Shown: one piece after another, positions 22,866 through 35,753 of the stretch | Numbering within the stretch: the stretch's first letter is position 1 | Layout: each line of letters starts with the position of its first letter | Assembly (NCBI GenBank): GCA_039545355.1 | Contig: BCJJ01000009.1 | Span: 372,023 to 436,022 of the forward strand | Length of the DNA: 64,000 bases | Source: Trichosporon coremiiforme | Lineage: Eukaryota; Basidiomycota; Tremellomycetes; Trichosporonales; Trichosporonaceae | Direction: 5' to 3' | Position numbers and translations under genes: made by a program | Notes under the pieces: model-generated | Database searches by the model: none | The model's input: only the letters and a program-made list of their open reading frames with translations | What the model was told of the DNA's origin: nothing

Positions 22866-25800
22866 CTGGAGGGAGCGTCGAGACCGTCTGCTGAGGAGAG
22901 ATGGGGAGCGAGTCGGCGCGGTAAGTGTCGTCGAGCTTCTATATAGTCAGCGATGCTCCTGTCGTGCTCTGTCTGCCATGTTATGTTATGCTTAACCCCA
23001 TGCGGCCCCTGTATGCTCATCTCGCGTGCGCGCGTGCTGAGTGTTCATTCATTTGCAGCGCGCCCACTCCTGCTAGCCTGCTAGCATGGCTAGTTCCACT
23101 CTGAAGCAGAGATAGACTAAGGCAGATAGGCTAAGGCGGGCTGAGACTGATGACTGGCTCGTCCTGGCTCTTCCTGGCTCTGGGCCACCGATTGCGGCGG
23201 AGCCCTTGTTTCAATTACACTCCGGGTTGCAGGGGCCGTGACGTTTTCGTCAATACGCCAACACGCGCCTCATTGAGGCGTGGCTCAATAGCCGCGGCTT
23301 GCGAGCAGATGGCCTGTACTCACGACGACGGAGGCTCAGAATCGGGCAGCATTGTGGATGCAGAGGACTGTGGAGCTGGTCCAAGCTGCTCTATGGGGTG
23401 TAGTGCGTGGTGGGAGAGCCTAGGCTGGTAAAGTTTGATTCAGTCCGTGGTCGCTTCCAGGCTTTGTTGTTATGATGGTCGTTTTGGGCGGCCCACTGCT
23501 CGCTCGTAGTCGGTCTTCGTTTCTTCGAAAGAATGCGCAAGATGTCAAAGTCAAGAATGTCAGAGTGCAAATGTCAGACCGGGGCCAGCGGAGTAACGGC
23601 GCGCGGGCCTTTATGCATGGCTACTGGTAGCATGGGATCACGTATCGCGTACGTCAAGACGGGCTTAGACGCTGGGGTTTCTGCTGCCCTGTGCCTCGGG
23701 CCTGGTGGTGGTGGTACCTTGGCGTGCGCTTCCCGCGGCGCCGCATGCGGCGCACCCACAGCTCACAGAATTCGCGTTACGTTGACGAGATACTCTTGGT
23801 GCTGTGGTGGTGGTGCATGGCCACCTGATCCGCGGCTGCCCACTCGGAATCGCCCACTGGATCGCCAGACCTCGATGAAATCTACCGAGTTTGGAGTCTT
23901 GCAGAAGACCATCACAGGGCCGCTTTTGCGGGGTGCTCGCTATCCTGCCAGGTATGCCAGGAGCGTTTCGCCGGAACGCCTCGCAGGGAAGAGCAGGAAG
24001 GGAGGACCGGGGGGGGGGGGCGTCCGGGCGTGCGGACCACAATCCACGGGTCGCGGGGTCGCGGCAGAGACGAGCGGGTGGTGCGTGTGGTTTGCGGGTC
24101 AGATCTGTGTCCTGTGGCTCCTGGTCCTGTGGGCGTGGAGGATGCCGCAGCAACCTGTCCGACCTGACGCCACAGTTCTTGGCCCGACGTCGTCTCCTCT
24201 GCCTGTCTGCAGGTGTGACGGTCTCGGTGTCGGGTGAAGATCACTCGTCCAGGGAAGCCCTCTAGCACGCTAGCCAGTTTCACCAAGCAACCCTCAGGTC
24301 GAGGCAGGGTCAGGACAGGCCGCCCTGCAGGACTGCTCGCTGGACAGCACCGACAGGGCACGCACGTCTCCCTAGGAGGAACGCAGGTACCGCACCCGCT
24401 GGACTCTCCCTTGTCCTGTTATCCTGCGCATACTCGTTGCAGTCATCTGTAAAGCAGGTCCGGCTGGACCACCCCAAGTGCAGCGGACTGCACGTCCAAC
24501 GAAACACCAAGGTGCAAGACGTGGTCGTCGATGCCGTAAGAGTCGCAAAGCTTGTGCGCCTCACAGTTTGGCAGAATTGTGCCGCCGCCCAGCCCTGGTT
24601 GAATGGCTATATTCCGAGGCAGCCTGAAATGGCACAGCAACACCTTGAATAAGAAGCAGCGAGTCAAAAGGCAGTGAGAGTGCTGCTGGCATGCGGGGCC
24701 TGTGCTAATGTGCGACAAGAGAAGGAGACAAGCTCAGTGAATGCGCACAGAATGCATCAAATGACGAACCACGAACCGGTAGAACTCACTCACCCGCTCA
24801 CCCCAGATCCATAACGGATGTACGCGCGACACTGCTCCGCAAGCCGCGAGCGGCTCTGGCTAGACCTGCCGATGCGAGATCCCGACGCCCCGCACGCCCG
24901 TACCGCCCGACGAGGGAGAACCCGGGACATGTTCCGGCAGGCGCGTATCGAGGTTATTCAGTGGGCAGTATTCCCCAGCTTCTTCGGCGTATGAACGTAT
25001 GAGAGTGCGAGAGCGCGAGTCGGGTGCTTCTGCCCAGATTCGGACTCGTGGTCGGGTGCAACTGGCTGAGACAAGTCACAAGAGCTGTACGACGCTTAGC
25101 TACGAGGAGTAGTGGGACGCTTTCTTCTGGGGCAGTGGGTGGTATGGTTACTCGGCGAGCGAGCAGTCAGCGTGCGTACCAGCACGCACAGTGGCGAGAT
25201 GAAATCTTACGCAGCACGACGCCGTCTGATTGAGCATGTCGGCCAGTCTGGAAACTCTTAGCTTTGGACATAGGGTTCGCAGCTCGCTACCAACATCAAC
25301 TGGACGACGTATCGAGCCTGGCGAGTGCATCACGTACATCACAGCGCCGATGATCGCGCAGTGTTAGCTCGATCATGCTGCGCTGGCGCCACGCACTGAT
25401 GTGCAGAGGCTTGAAGGCTTGCAAGCGGCGCTGCGAGGCGTCCTTAGTGGACAAGCTCGTGGGACTGCACGTGCCAGGGTCTTTTCTCGTCCAGACCAGA
25501 TTGCAAGGAAGTGACCTGAGGCGACCTGAGCTGGCCTCCAGGCGGCGCTGCTCTGCGGCCTGTGAGCTAGCTCGAGGGTGACCTAAGCCCAGTCCGTGCT
25601 CACAAATGTGGGTCACTTTGGGCCGCGTTGTCACGATGGTCTATCCGTCGGCCCCATCCGTGCGCAAGGACCCCGCGAAGTCGGTCGAAAGGCTGGTCAC
25701 AACGCCCATGAGTTCGTCAGCCACTCGTGCTCTGCTCGATGCTGTATCAGAGTTTAGCAGCTCGTCGGCAGAAGCGAGCGAAGCAGCTAAATGAACCCCT

Positions 25801-27951
25801 TCCGTGCCGGGTGCATAACTTTGCCTTGTGCCTTTTGCGCAGAACAACTCTACTGACCGCCTCCTGAATGACTGTCGATTCGCTCTGTCAAAGCAAAATT
25901 GGAGGGTTGAGCCGAGCGACGAACGCCATGTGCACTGGATATGTGCCGGCACCGAGCCCGCCTGCGCTGCGTTGCTCCCCAGTTGCTGGCGAAGTAAGAA
26001 AACCTTAAAACAATTTAGTCAGAGTCTGTGCTCCGTCCTGCGCAGCTGAGGGTCACATGGAAAAGCACTAGTGTATCCACCAATAGACGTTTCTTCATCC
26101 TCGACCTGTCCTTACATTCTACTCACCACCCTTTGCAGAGGCGGGCGCCCCTCATTCACGACGCAATCAGGCCTCAGCCTCGTCATTGACAGACGTGCGC
26201 GCTGGAGGAGTTAGTGCGTATCTTAACTGTACTTGCTCCTCGACCTGACTCATATTGATAAATCCTTCTTCCTGGGGATCGTCTGTCGGTAGGATCACGC
26301 ACTGAATTGAGGAGCTCAGGAAAGCATAGCGAATCTCTTGGCGTAAGCGGACGTAAGGCCGAGGGTCGCCTGTGTGGTGGTTCCTGCGTTCCTACGGAAG
26401 TAAGCAGCGAGCATGCGTGCAGGACTTGCAGGATCGCAGGAAGTGTCAGTCTCAGGAGTCTCCAGGATACAACAGGATGACAGGATGCGCAGGGTGGACG
26501 AGGATGTGTCCCATGCTCGACGCCATTGCATCATTATCCCTCCTTCCATCCTGACAGTCCTTGTTCCTACCATCGACGTCCTCAGCGTCAACACCGCGAG
26601 CTGCGCTGCTGATCCGTCGGGGACGCCGAGTGCCCCGAATCCTCGATCATGCCCTGTGTCCCCATCGCGACGGCTTCGGGGTCCGCGTCGGCTCGAGCGG
26701 GTCGGATTTCGCACTTACCGCCGACGTCGTACTCACCACAGGGTGCTGGGCATGCCGGGGTCGTTCCAGTGAACAGCGACTGTACCGACGAACACGATGC
26801 CTTACCCACGCTCCGCGGTCCTGTATGATGGAAGGCTCCGCTCTCCTTTCTGATCCTTTCATCAACGTCCGCAGCCCTTCCGTCGCGTGAGCCTGCAGGA
26901 TGGGTTGGCGAGTAGTGCCCAGACCGCATTTGGACACCCAGCACGAGCCTTCATCGGGCTTTGGAGCACGCAAACTCACGTTAGTCGTCCTTCGGACGCA
27001 AACCATGTCGCCCATGTCGCCGGATGTTCGGTCCTTCTCAGCGGCATGGGTGGCCTCGATCGAGTCTGCTCCAGACCGAAGCCATGCTGCGAGTTGGATG
27101 TGCACATGTGGAGCAGAGTCTGGGGTACCACATGCCAGGCCCCTCTTGGCAAGCCACGACACGGACCAGGCGCGTACTGGTGAGACAACCGACGTCCGCG
27201 CGCCCACACGCGCCCTCGCGATCGAAAGCATTCGCCATCCTTGCCTGCCCAGCATGCCATACATGCCTCGCGATGATCACGCGACTGAATGCCTCAGATA
27301 CGCGTACATCCGCCCGTCTCCGCCCTTCGAGTCGAGACGCGCACTAATCAGGCTAGACGCGCCTCTGACGTTCCGTCGTGCTGAGATGTCGCAACGCTTG
27401 GGCATTCTTGGGCAACTTTTGGGATCGTGGCGCGGCAAAACTGGACATATAGGAGAATAACTTGGATGAACTGGGCATGCCGTGAAATGTCTGTTCCGGC
27501 AGCGTTGGGCAGGTGTGCGCCACGGCGCGCGTGGGCTGGGAATGGCTGAGCGATCGAAGGATGTGGCGCCGCCCATGGCGCTCTGGCGCTCGAGACGTTT
27601 TGAGGCATTTCGCCGCTGCGCAGAGCCAGGGTACTCACCACCTGACTTTTGAACGCAGGTACTGCTTACGGTGTTTGCATACCGGCTCTTGTCTCACGAT
27701 CGTTGCTAGAAGATCATTCTGTGGAGACTGGGGGGCTCGAAGAGTGGGATGGTGAGTTGCCCTCGATTCTGGAGGGTAACTGGAGATGCCGCGGCCAGGC
27801 TGTTGCTGTTGCTAATCAGATAGGGCTTCTCCGTTTCGGGTGGGCAACGCTGTAAGGTTCGCTTTGGCTCGACAGTGGTTTTGGCTCACAGCGCCTGCGG
27901 ACAGATATGGGCTGGCTAGGCCACGCAGCCATGGGAGCATGGAAGATTCTG

Positions 27952-28013
27952 CATTCCTTGACCAGTTCTGGACTGCATCTGAACTGCAGCATTCCTCGAC
28001 CACTTCTGAACTG
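27952..28013. repeat. imperfect direct repeat (about 26 bp, 36-bp period)
   Basis: The string GCATTCC(T/C)(T)GACCA(G/C)TTCTG-ACTGC occurs twice with a few differences, 36 bases apart. It is a local duplication in noncoding sequence. Confidence 0.5.
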
Positions 28014-31000
28014 CGTAGCAATCTCGCTAACGAGAACTGTTTGACTTGGGTGCGCGAAGAGACTAGACCTCTCAGCCACCGGAGCTCCGAAGCATCGCCA
28101 GCCTCACGGCCGAAGGCATCTCCGGCATTCGGGCCGGACATTCGGAACAGCACTGCACTCCGTCCTGTATCCTGTATGCTTACTTATGGCCTGGAATATC
28201 CTCGCATAAGCCTGTTGGGACGCACATGCTCACTCAGCGCTGGCGTTCGTGGCGTGGACTGGTGAGACAAGCTCGCGATCGAGAGCCTGACGAGGATCAC
28301 GAGACCGCCTCTGACGTGTTCGCCTCTTCTCGAAGCTCGCATAGCTCGCATCGAGGCACGATATACCGCACGCTTTGAGCTGAGTGAGGGGGAGCATGTG
28401 GGGAGGAAGGCGTGCCGTGATCATCTCTTCGGCACAGTTTGGATATACGGGGTTATTATGTTTGACGTGCCTATGCGCCACAGCTAGCGCTAGCGGTGAG
28501 TGTTGAGGGTGTGGCGTCCGAGGCGTCCGAGGCGTTTCGCTGTCCTGGGCGGAAGACAGTCCGCATTCTCCTGGCATGACATCGTAGGGTGATGCGGGGT
28601 ACACGCTGACCTGAGGTCTGGCGTGTCTCACTGACGCGTCGGGCAATCCAAGCCCAGGTGAGGACGGTGTTTGCAGCTCATCTGTCCTTGCCTTGACAAC
28701 CACCTGACGCCACGGCACCGACCTCCATCCTCCATGTACGGAGTGGGCAACTGGCCACATACCACAACTCAGATACTAGCTAATCGTGCCTCATGTGCCT
28801 TGCATTGGCGTCACTAGTACAGTATGCTAGAAAGAGATTCTCTAGGCACGAAAGAAGCCGTGGCTTCAAAGAAAAGCGAGAAGCGATAATCGAGAAAGTA
28901 GTGGGTCTGAGAGCTATGTCTTACTAATGTCGAGTGCGTGCCGGCCTGGGTGGACCTAGATTACTGATGTCTGGCTGACGTTTGGAGGCTTGGCTGACAT
29001 TGCAAGGCTTGGGAAGGTTGAATGGCAGTGTGCGTGGGGACGGTGTCTGGCTGTTCATTAATATCGCGGCGTGCGTTGTCTATTACCACTTTCGTCTTCA
29101 TTCGTCCCTCTCACCTTCACATCACCAAGTCCCCCTCATCGTGCATCGTGGGTGCTAACGTCCGCGTGCGGGGTACTGACACATCTTGCTTACTCGAATT
29201 GTTAGTAGGATCACGTTGTTGTGCTCTGAACATGGCTGATCGACGTTCGATCGCGTGTCATCTGCACTTCAGGCAGCTTGCGTCCGCCAAGAAGTGCTGC
29301 CCATGATATCGTCGACACTCATCCTTCTACGTTGTCGCGATGCCCGAGCTTCTACCGACACTCGAGCCGGACATGGTGTTTGCGATGTGCATAGGAGGCG
29401 CGGGGTTTGGGTGAAGGGCGGGCAGGGCGACCGTGCCAGGGACGGGGGACAAAAGCCGGTCGATCGCGTCCTCGCACCCAGGAATGCTGGACTCGGACTT
29501 GGCGATCGGCGAGGCAAGCAGGCAGGGGGGATGTCGGCCGTCGGCCCGCCGGGCCGCTGCTAGGCTCGCATATCGCTGATCTGCGCTACTTCAGCGTCTG
29601 TTTCGGTGTCGTTTCTGCGTTCGTCGCACATGTTGCTCCTCATCGTCAGCTCTCTCGACCCCAGTCCCTTTACCTGCTCCTGCTTTCGTTCAACTGACGA
29701 TCGATTACTATGAACCATGAAGACCACCGACAAGCACTGACGTAGCTGACTGACAGACAAAGGCAGGCAAGAAGATCCGTATGCATCTGCCTCGGTATCT
29801 GCGAGCTGTGCTTAGGAGGTCGACTGGGATATCGCCTTGCCTGCCATTCTACCGGTGCTGGAACTTCTACCGGTTTTTGCGATCATCGGTGGGGTGCGAG
29901 AGAGGGCGAAGAGGCTCGATGAGGGGCGAGCATGGTAGGAAAAGGGAGCAGAAGCCGGTCGATCGTCGATCGTTGAGTCGGGGAGGGCCGTCTTCGCACT
30001 CACAGCCCGGGCTCGATGCTCGATTATCGAACGAGGTCAGGCTCGGTATCGACCGCCGGACATTGACCGGACCGCGCTTATCTGTCCCGTACCCATCGTG
30101 CTCCCCCGAGACCGCTCATTACTCCTCCTCACGCCTTCAAGAGCGTCTCCGTCGTCTCCGTCGTCCCCGTCGTCTCCTCTCCCTCACTGCCACGTCCCGT
30201 ACCCCATCGGCCTCGGACTCTTCTCCTCCTCTCCTGATCCCATCTTGCGATCGGTCTCGGGGCGGCTCGTGAGCCGACCATTGACTACGGATCTGCCTGG
30301 TCCGTCATGCGTCAGCGCCCGCAAGCACCGCTGCCGCACCACCTACACCGACGACGATCTGTTCCGCGGCCGAAAACCTCACCGAGTAGAGAGTTATGGA
30401 CGGCACGAGGGTGGTCAACTTGTGGTCCAAGATCGACCAGGCACCGAGCAGGCGTTCAAGGAGCCCGAGATAATCCAGGACGCGGTGCGGGTTTGGACTC
30501 GGTTTTGACTAGGTCACGGCAATGGATGGACGAAGGGACTCGGACAAGGTCCTGTAGACCGTCCGCTCTGGGGGCCATCGAGCAAAAGCTCGTCTTACTC
30601 ACCACTGGTCATCTCACCTTCCAGCGCCTTCGCCCCCAACTGTCTCTGCAGTGTCTCTTCTCCCAACTGGTCTCCGCTTGGGCCCACTGCTGACGACTGA
30701 CCCAGCTACTGCGGCCTGTCCTGACCCGGCTTCGGCCGTGTCTCGTAGTGGCCTGTGGCTCCCCATCGACCTGGACCTACCGATCAGCGCCGTACGTGGT
30801 CGGAAGGCTCATGTCTGGGACCTCTGCATCGTCTATGACTTCTACAGTTTCTGAAACCTCTACGCCTTTGGTTCTCGGCGTTCTGCAATCGGGCTGTGAA
30901 AGGAGGGTGAGGGTGACAGTGTCGGCACAAGAGTGGAGTGGACAGTGGCTGGGTTAGCCTTGGGGACTGGTCGATCGTCGCAGTCGTCGTGGCGGCCACG

Positions 31001-31040
31001 TCGTGTGCGTCGCCAGGCGTCTTGTCACCTCTCACTGCCT

Positions 31041-31109
31041 GCGACAGCCTTTAGCAGCCTTTAGCAGCCTTTAGCAGCCTTTAGCAGCCTTCAGCAGCCT
31101 TCATCAGCC
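31041..31109. repeat. 10-bp tandem repeat (TTAGCAGCCT)
   Basis: Four exact TTAGCAGCCT units (31051-31090) are flanked by diverged units such as TCAGCAGCCT. It lies immediately past the stop of the minus-strand gene that ends at 31119, so it is probably in that gene's 3' UTR. Confidence 0.85.
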
Positions 31110-31118
31110 CCCGACAGC

Positions 31119-31820
31119 TCACACCAAGCGCGGCTCCTCTCTCACCAAGCGCGGCTCGTCCTTCTCGATCGCGTCGCGCAGCCTCTGCAACGCGGCAGCC
31201 ATGCGGTCGATCCGGGCCAGGTCTTCTTCCATCTTGGCCCTGTCGACTCTGTTCTTGACGTCGACGTGCGCTTCGGTGGGTATCTCCGGGGCTGTGGTGA
31301 TCTCCGCTTTCTCGGTGTGAACGGAGGGAGCAGCAGGAGTGCCCGGAGTGGCCGGAGTGGCCGGAGTGGCCGGAGTGGCCGGGGTGGCCGGGGTGGCCGG
31401 GGTGTTCGCTGCGGTAGGAGCGGCGGGAGGCGCGGCTTGGTCGACAGGATGAGCCTTCTGGAACGCCGCCAGCGCCGCCAACACGGCGGGGACGTCTTCG
31501 CCCCGAACCTCGGCTGGGCCGTAGGCTACTGGCCCGGCGGGCCCGGGGTTCATGGCCTCCTCGCGACGACGGCGACACCAGCCACCCCTGCCCCAGCCGC
31601 CCTCATTCGCGGCTGCGTTGGGCGCGTCGGTGGGGGATCCAGATGTGCTCGATGAGTTGGGAGGAGGCGGTCCCCACGGTCCACGGGGACCTTCGAGGTG
31701 GTGACGACGGTCTGTGGCGCGGGCGATCCAGAATCCGAGTCCGACGAGGAGGACGCCGCGGAAGAATCCGCCGCAGCGGCGGGGACGGTAGTGCACGTGG
31801 TGGTGGAAGGGGTAGCCCAT
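31119..31820 (-). CDS. small membrane-anchored protein with Ala-Thr-Pro repeat
   Basis: A 233-residue single-exon protein. The N-terminus is His/Arg-rich (MGYPFHHHVHYRPRR), followed by one hydrophobic segment at about 18-34 (GGFFRGVLLVGLGFWIA). A Gly/Trp/Arg-rich part and then a run of Thr-Pro-Ala triplets (about 139-165) come next. The C-terminus is a charged, probably helical region (MEEDLARIDRMAAALQRLRDAIEKDE) likely to form a coiled coil. I do not recognise a named family; small fungal proteins with a basic cap, one TM and a helical tail are common. The ATP-type repeat is encoded by 9-bp GTGGCCGGA units on the + strand, prone to length change. Function unknown. Confidence 0.65.
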   Translation of the reverse strand: MGYPFHHHVHYRPRRCGGFFRGVLLVGLGFWIARATDRRHHLEGPRGPWGPPPPNSSSTSGSPTDAPNAAANEGGWGRGGWCRRRREEAMNPGPAGPVAYGPAEVRGEDVPAVLAALAAFQKAHPVDQAAPPAAPTAANTPATPATPATPATPATPATPGTPAAPSVHTEKAEITTAPEIPTEAHVDVKNRVDRAKMEEDLARIDRMAAALQRLRDAIEKDEPRLVREEPRLV

Positions 31821-33522
31821 CGTCGCTTGTGAGTATAGGTCTTTGGGGTGAGAGGGTCGGGTGACAAGTTAAGGAGGGATTGTTGTTGTGCTGCTGCGCT
31901 GTTGCGATTCCTGTTGTGATCGCAAGGGGCGTGTCAATGCTGCAAGTGATAAGTACCTGTGACATTCTTCGCGGGGCGCTGTTCATATATCCAACGATCA
32001 ATGGCCGCCGGCAGCATGCCGAGGACGTTTCGTGAGTCTTGGTGAGTATGTCTGCCGTGAACGATGCGCGGTGTGGATGCCGAGACAGTGCCGTGCCGCG
32101 CAAGCCGCGCGCACACACATGCGCAGCGCACACATTCCAAAGCCGTGCCCTGTTATCAGCGCGGCATCGATCACGGAGCCTGCTGCAGACCGCATGTCTA
32201 GCGCATGGTTAGCGCGTGGTCAACCATTATATAGCACGAGATGTGCGATGTGTCGTTGTTAGCCGGCGCACAGGTTGCAAGAGAACAAGAGATACGTGCG
32301 CTCTCGGCCGGCAACACCGGCAGCGAGAAGCGCTGATGTGAACACTCCGGCACCGGCTTGTGAGGCTGCACGTGACGTGGCTAAGTCGGCTCATTGTCTT
32401 AGAGGTCTTGGGCATGAGAGCCAAGGCGCGGGTGAGTGCGGGTTCGGCAAAGTGGGAGGGAGTGTTTGGTCACGTGCGGGTTTGTTCGGTCTGGTCACGT
32501 GTGGGTAGAGGGCTAGAGTGGCTTGGGAAACGCACGAGAGCTTGAGAGCAATGGTCGGCCAGGGAAGGGAAAGTTCGGAGAGTGGGGGGGATCGGCATCT
32601 ATAATGAGAGAGTCACGTTGGCCCGTTTAAGCGAGGGGTACTCCACCGTGGGAGAGCCGATGTCGCTCACCCCAAGCGCTCGGATTCCCACCGTGCGTGG
32701 AGGCGTGTCCGCGAATGCGGGGTAGGCCAGGGTGAGCAGGTCCAAGGGCGCGGGGCAATCACTGTCTCGTTCAGCTTGTTCAGTGTGTGATTCGCGCGTG
32801 CGGCCAAGAGGGCATCCTCCCCTCAGACGCTCCTTCCCTTGCCGCCGCCGCTGGCCGTTTGCCGTTGCCGTTGCCATTGCCCGGTGTCAACTTCGATCCC
32901 CACCCGACCGATACCACTCTGGCACACTCACGTCCGCCCCGCCGCCGGCATCTCGTCGAGCCCTCGATCACACCGTGCCTACTCTACCACGACACCAGGC
33001 TCTTCACTCGTGCACTTCGACCTGCACCGGACCTGGCTACAGTTAGACTACCTGTCCGCTGACCTGGTCACTCTCTGCTGCTACCACCAACAACCCGACA
33101 CGGCACCGCCAACCTTCCGAACCTACTCCGGTCCACATCCCTAAGCCACACACTCAACTCAGCACTCGTGGACGACCGAGACTCGACACATCTTCCCATC
33201 GCATACCTCTCATCTCGCCCATCTCACCCTCAATCTTACCGTCCTCTTAAATCCCCTCCGGGCCTATCTACGCCCCCCGCCTCTGTCTCGTGCCCCTTCC
33301 CCCAGTCCCCAATCTTTATCCAAGATAGACGCAGTCCACGACATGCCTGCTAACCGGTGATCACGCCCCCACCCTTGGCTTCCTCCAACACCTTCCCAGA
33401 CATCCCGACGCTCGACTCGACTGTCCACGCTCGTCGTCGTCAACCCCGCCTCCCCGGCTCACATTCACCACGACTGCGCCGTGCACACCCTCGCCGGCGT
33501 TCACTGACGTTGCCTACACCTC
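31821..33522. other. intergenic region and long pyrimidine-rich leader
   Basis: Divergent region between the small membrane protein and the transcription factor. The last 700 bases or so are rich in C and T on the + strand and are likely promoter and 5' UTR of the transcription factor. No coding motif is seen. Confidence 0.5.
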
Positions 33523-35753
33523 ATGTCGCCTGCACGCAACCCGCCTCGGTTCAACCCTTCCTCGCCAGCTCAGGCATGCGACCGGTGTCGTGTACAGGTG
33601 AGTCACCGTTATCGCTGGCACAGTTGACACTCTCAGAAACTAAGGTAACCATCAAGCTCCGCTAACCCATGGTAATGAGCTGACGGTGGCAGATGCGAGA
33701 TCGATCCGCAAGCCCAGCACTGCATCGAGTGCATCGCGACCGATGAGCTCTGCTCGTGGGACCTTCCTCCGTTAGGCGGGCTGCTGAAGCCGCCGCGACG
33801 GCCACCGGCCTTCACCGTCTCGGACTCGGAGACGTCGCGGGGGTCTTCCCTCGGCATGTCGCGGCAGAGCTCAGTCACGAGTGTCGAGACCCAGCTCAAG
33901 TCCAGAGAACGGACATTTACAGCCCATCGATCAGGTGAGTGCCCACATCGTCGCTCCGTACCTGACTTCCAAAGGACCTTCTTCCATCCCTTACATTATC
34001 CATTCGATGCCGACCCTGCCGATAAGCCGGACACTCTCCGAGTACTGCATGGACAAGGGGTTCCGCATGGTCAGGACTGAAGGCCTCGATGGATACATCA
34101 GCGTGACGTCCGAGGTCGATGCTCAGTCGCACCAGCCACCGCCAGGAGCAAGCAGCTGGAGCGAAGCCGTTGATGGACTCGTCGCCGACTACATCGATCA
34201 CATCGGAGAGCTGCTCCCGATCGTGACGGCGTCGGAAGCGGAGCAGGCCGGCCCCGTCCTGAAGCATGCGATGGCCGCTGTGGCTGCCACTCGCGGTGTC
34301 GTTTCCCCCGCCCTCTTTGAAGCGATGAGGGCGTCGCTCCCACACGAGTTGGAACAGAATGGTGAGTATGTTGCCGGCGGGTGGGAGTCATGGCCGATCG
34401 TACGTTAATTATCGGTCTCCCACCGAGCGGGCTCACGGTCTGCAACTAAGAGCCGCGTACTGACTGCCAGATGTCCACTTCATCCCGACACTGGAGAACG
34501 TGCAGACACTGCTAGTGCTGTGTCTCGTTGACGAGCTTGCGGACCGGCCACGAGTATCGCCAGTATCGGTGCAGCGCGACCGGCTGTCCGCTGCGTACCG
34601 CCTCGCCCTGGACCTCGGACTCGCACGATCACGGTTGGAACGTGAAGTTCGAGTGTGGCGGTGTCTGCAGGTCATGGACACTTGGCGAGCGGCCAAGGAC
34701 GGCGTGTCGATGCTCCACTCGTTCCCGTCTGGCTCTTCCGACTACAACTCGACGGCCTCGTCTGCCATGTCGTCCTCGATCAACTCTCCGTCCCTTAGCC
34801 CGCCAATGTCGTCGACCCCGCTGTCCGTCTCGGTCTTGACCAAGTCATCACCGGGCCACGTTTACGGAAACACGTTCTTTGAGCGGCTGTACTCGCTGTC
34901 CAAGCTCCTGGCTAGGGTACTGACGCTGATTTATGGCCCCGACGGTGTAACTGACACGGATGCGCCGGCGATGCGCAGGCTCCAGCACGATTTGGCGGTG
35001 TGGCGGGACTCGCTCCCGATATCACTAAAGTTCGACTACAACTCGGCAAAGTTCCAGACCGTGCGAACGCAGCGCCGCGTGCAGGAGTCTGGACTGCTGC
35101 TCGTGTTCTACACGGGTGTGCGGTTCCTGTTCTTCCGACCGCTAATGCCTTGGTCGTTCCACCTGCCGAAGAAGTTCAAGCAGTTTGTCAGCATCTCGAC
35201 CGACGAGTGGGTCGACCTCATGAAGCTGAGCCGCTACTCGGTCGACTTTGTCGTCAACCTGGAGGAGGCGTCGGAGCTGCTGTTCTTCTTTGGCGTGTAC
35301 ACGCTGAACCTATCCTGTCTCGTGCTGTACCACACGTGGGCTCGGCGCGGCGAGTGGGAGGGCAGCATCTACCTGGACAAGGCGCGGCGCTGCTACGACC
35401 GACTAGTGCACGGCCCAGGCTCCCACCTTCCGTTCCTCAAGAGGGTAAGTTGGCCGGCTCCTAGCTCAACTGACCAACAGGACATGAGCACGATCGAAAT
35501 GCTGCTGGGGATCACGGAGCTTTCGCGGGACCAGTTTGGCGCACACGGCGTGCGCGGCCTAAACCCGACACCAGGCGTACTCAACTCGCTCGCCGAGTCG
35601 ACCGTCTCAGGCGTCATGATGCTGCGCGAGGGCGACGGTGAGGGCTTCATCATGGTCGCGACGCCCGAAGCCGCGCGCGACATCCAGGACCTGCCGCCAG
35701 GCACGATCGTGCTCGGCGGAGTTGCAGACGACTATCCACCAATACCAGTATAG
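33523..35753 (+). CDS. Zn(II)2Cys6 transcription factor with fungal-specific domain
   Basis: Six exons: 33523-33597, micro-exon 33637-33644 (8 nt), 33693-33934, 33975-34361, 34471-35444 and 35481-35753; 652 residues. Without the micro-exon the frame is lost. With it the zinc cluster reads ACDRCRVQKLRC and continues HCIECIATDELCSW, giving all six cysteines (C-x2-C-x6-C, then C-x2-C-x6-C) at about residues 20-48. The rest (about 120-600) resembles the fungal transcription-factor regulatory domain, including LSAAYRLALDLGLARS and a WRCLQVMDTW segment. Such factors bind CGG-containing sites as nuclear regulators of metabolism. No neighbouring metabolic cluster suggests the target. Start at 33523 is the ATG preceding the zinc cluster by 18 codons. 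Confidence 0.9.

Larger units (their letters stand above)
22866..31118. other. gene desert of about 8.2 kb
   Basis: No frame on either strand shows a protein motif, a plausible exon chain or a tRNA. Frames reach at most 234 codons (23533-24237, + strand), and these overlap equally long frames in other phases, as expected from GC-rich noncoding DNA. Local features are a run of about 11 G near 24010, an imperfect direct repeat at 27952-28013 and a 10-bp tandem repeat at its end. It could hold lncRNAs, decayed elements or chromatin-level features; none can be shown here. Confidence 0.5.

Noticed and set aside
23533..24237. 234-codon + strand frame in the gene desert
   Set aside because: Composition is Gly/Arg/Ala-rich with no motif, and long frames overlap it in other phases. 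No supporting splice pattern.
29781..30272. 163-codon + strand frame and a near-repeat of AGCCGGTCGATCG shared with about 29455
   Set aside because: The shared stretch is only about 13 bases and the surrounding similarity is too weak to call a duplication; the frame has no motif.
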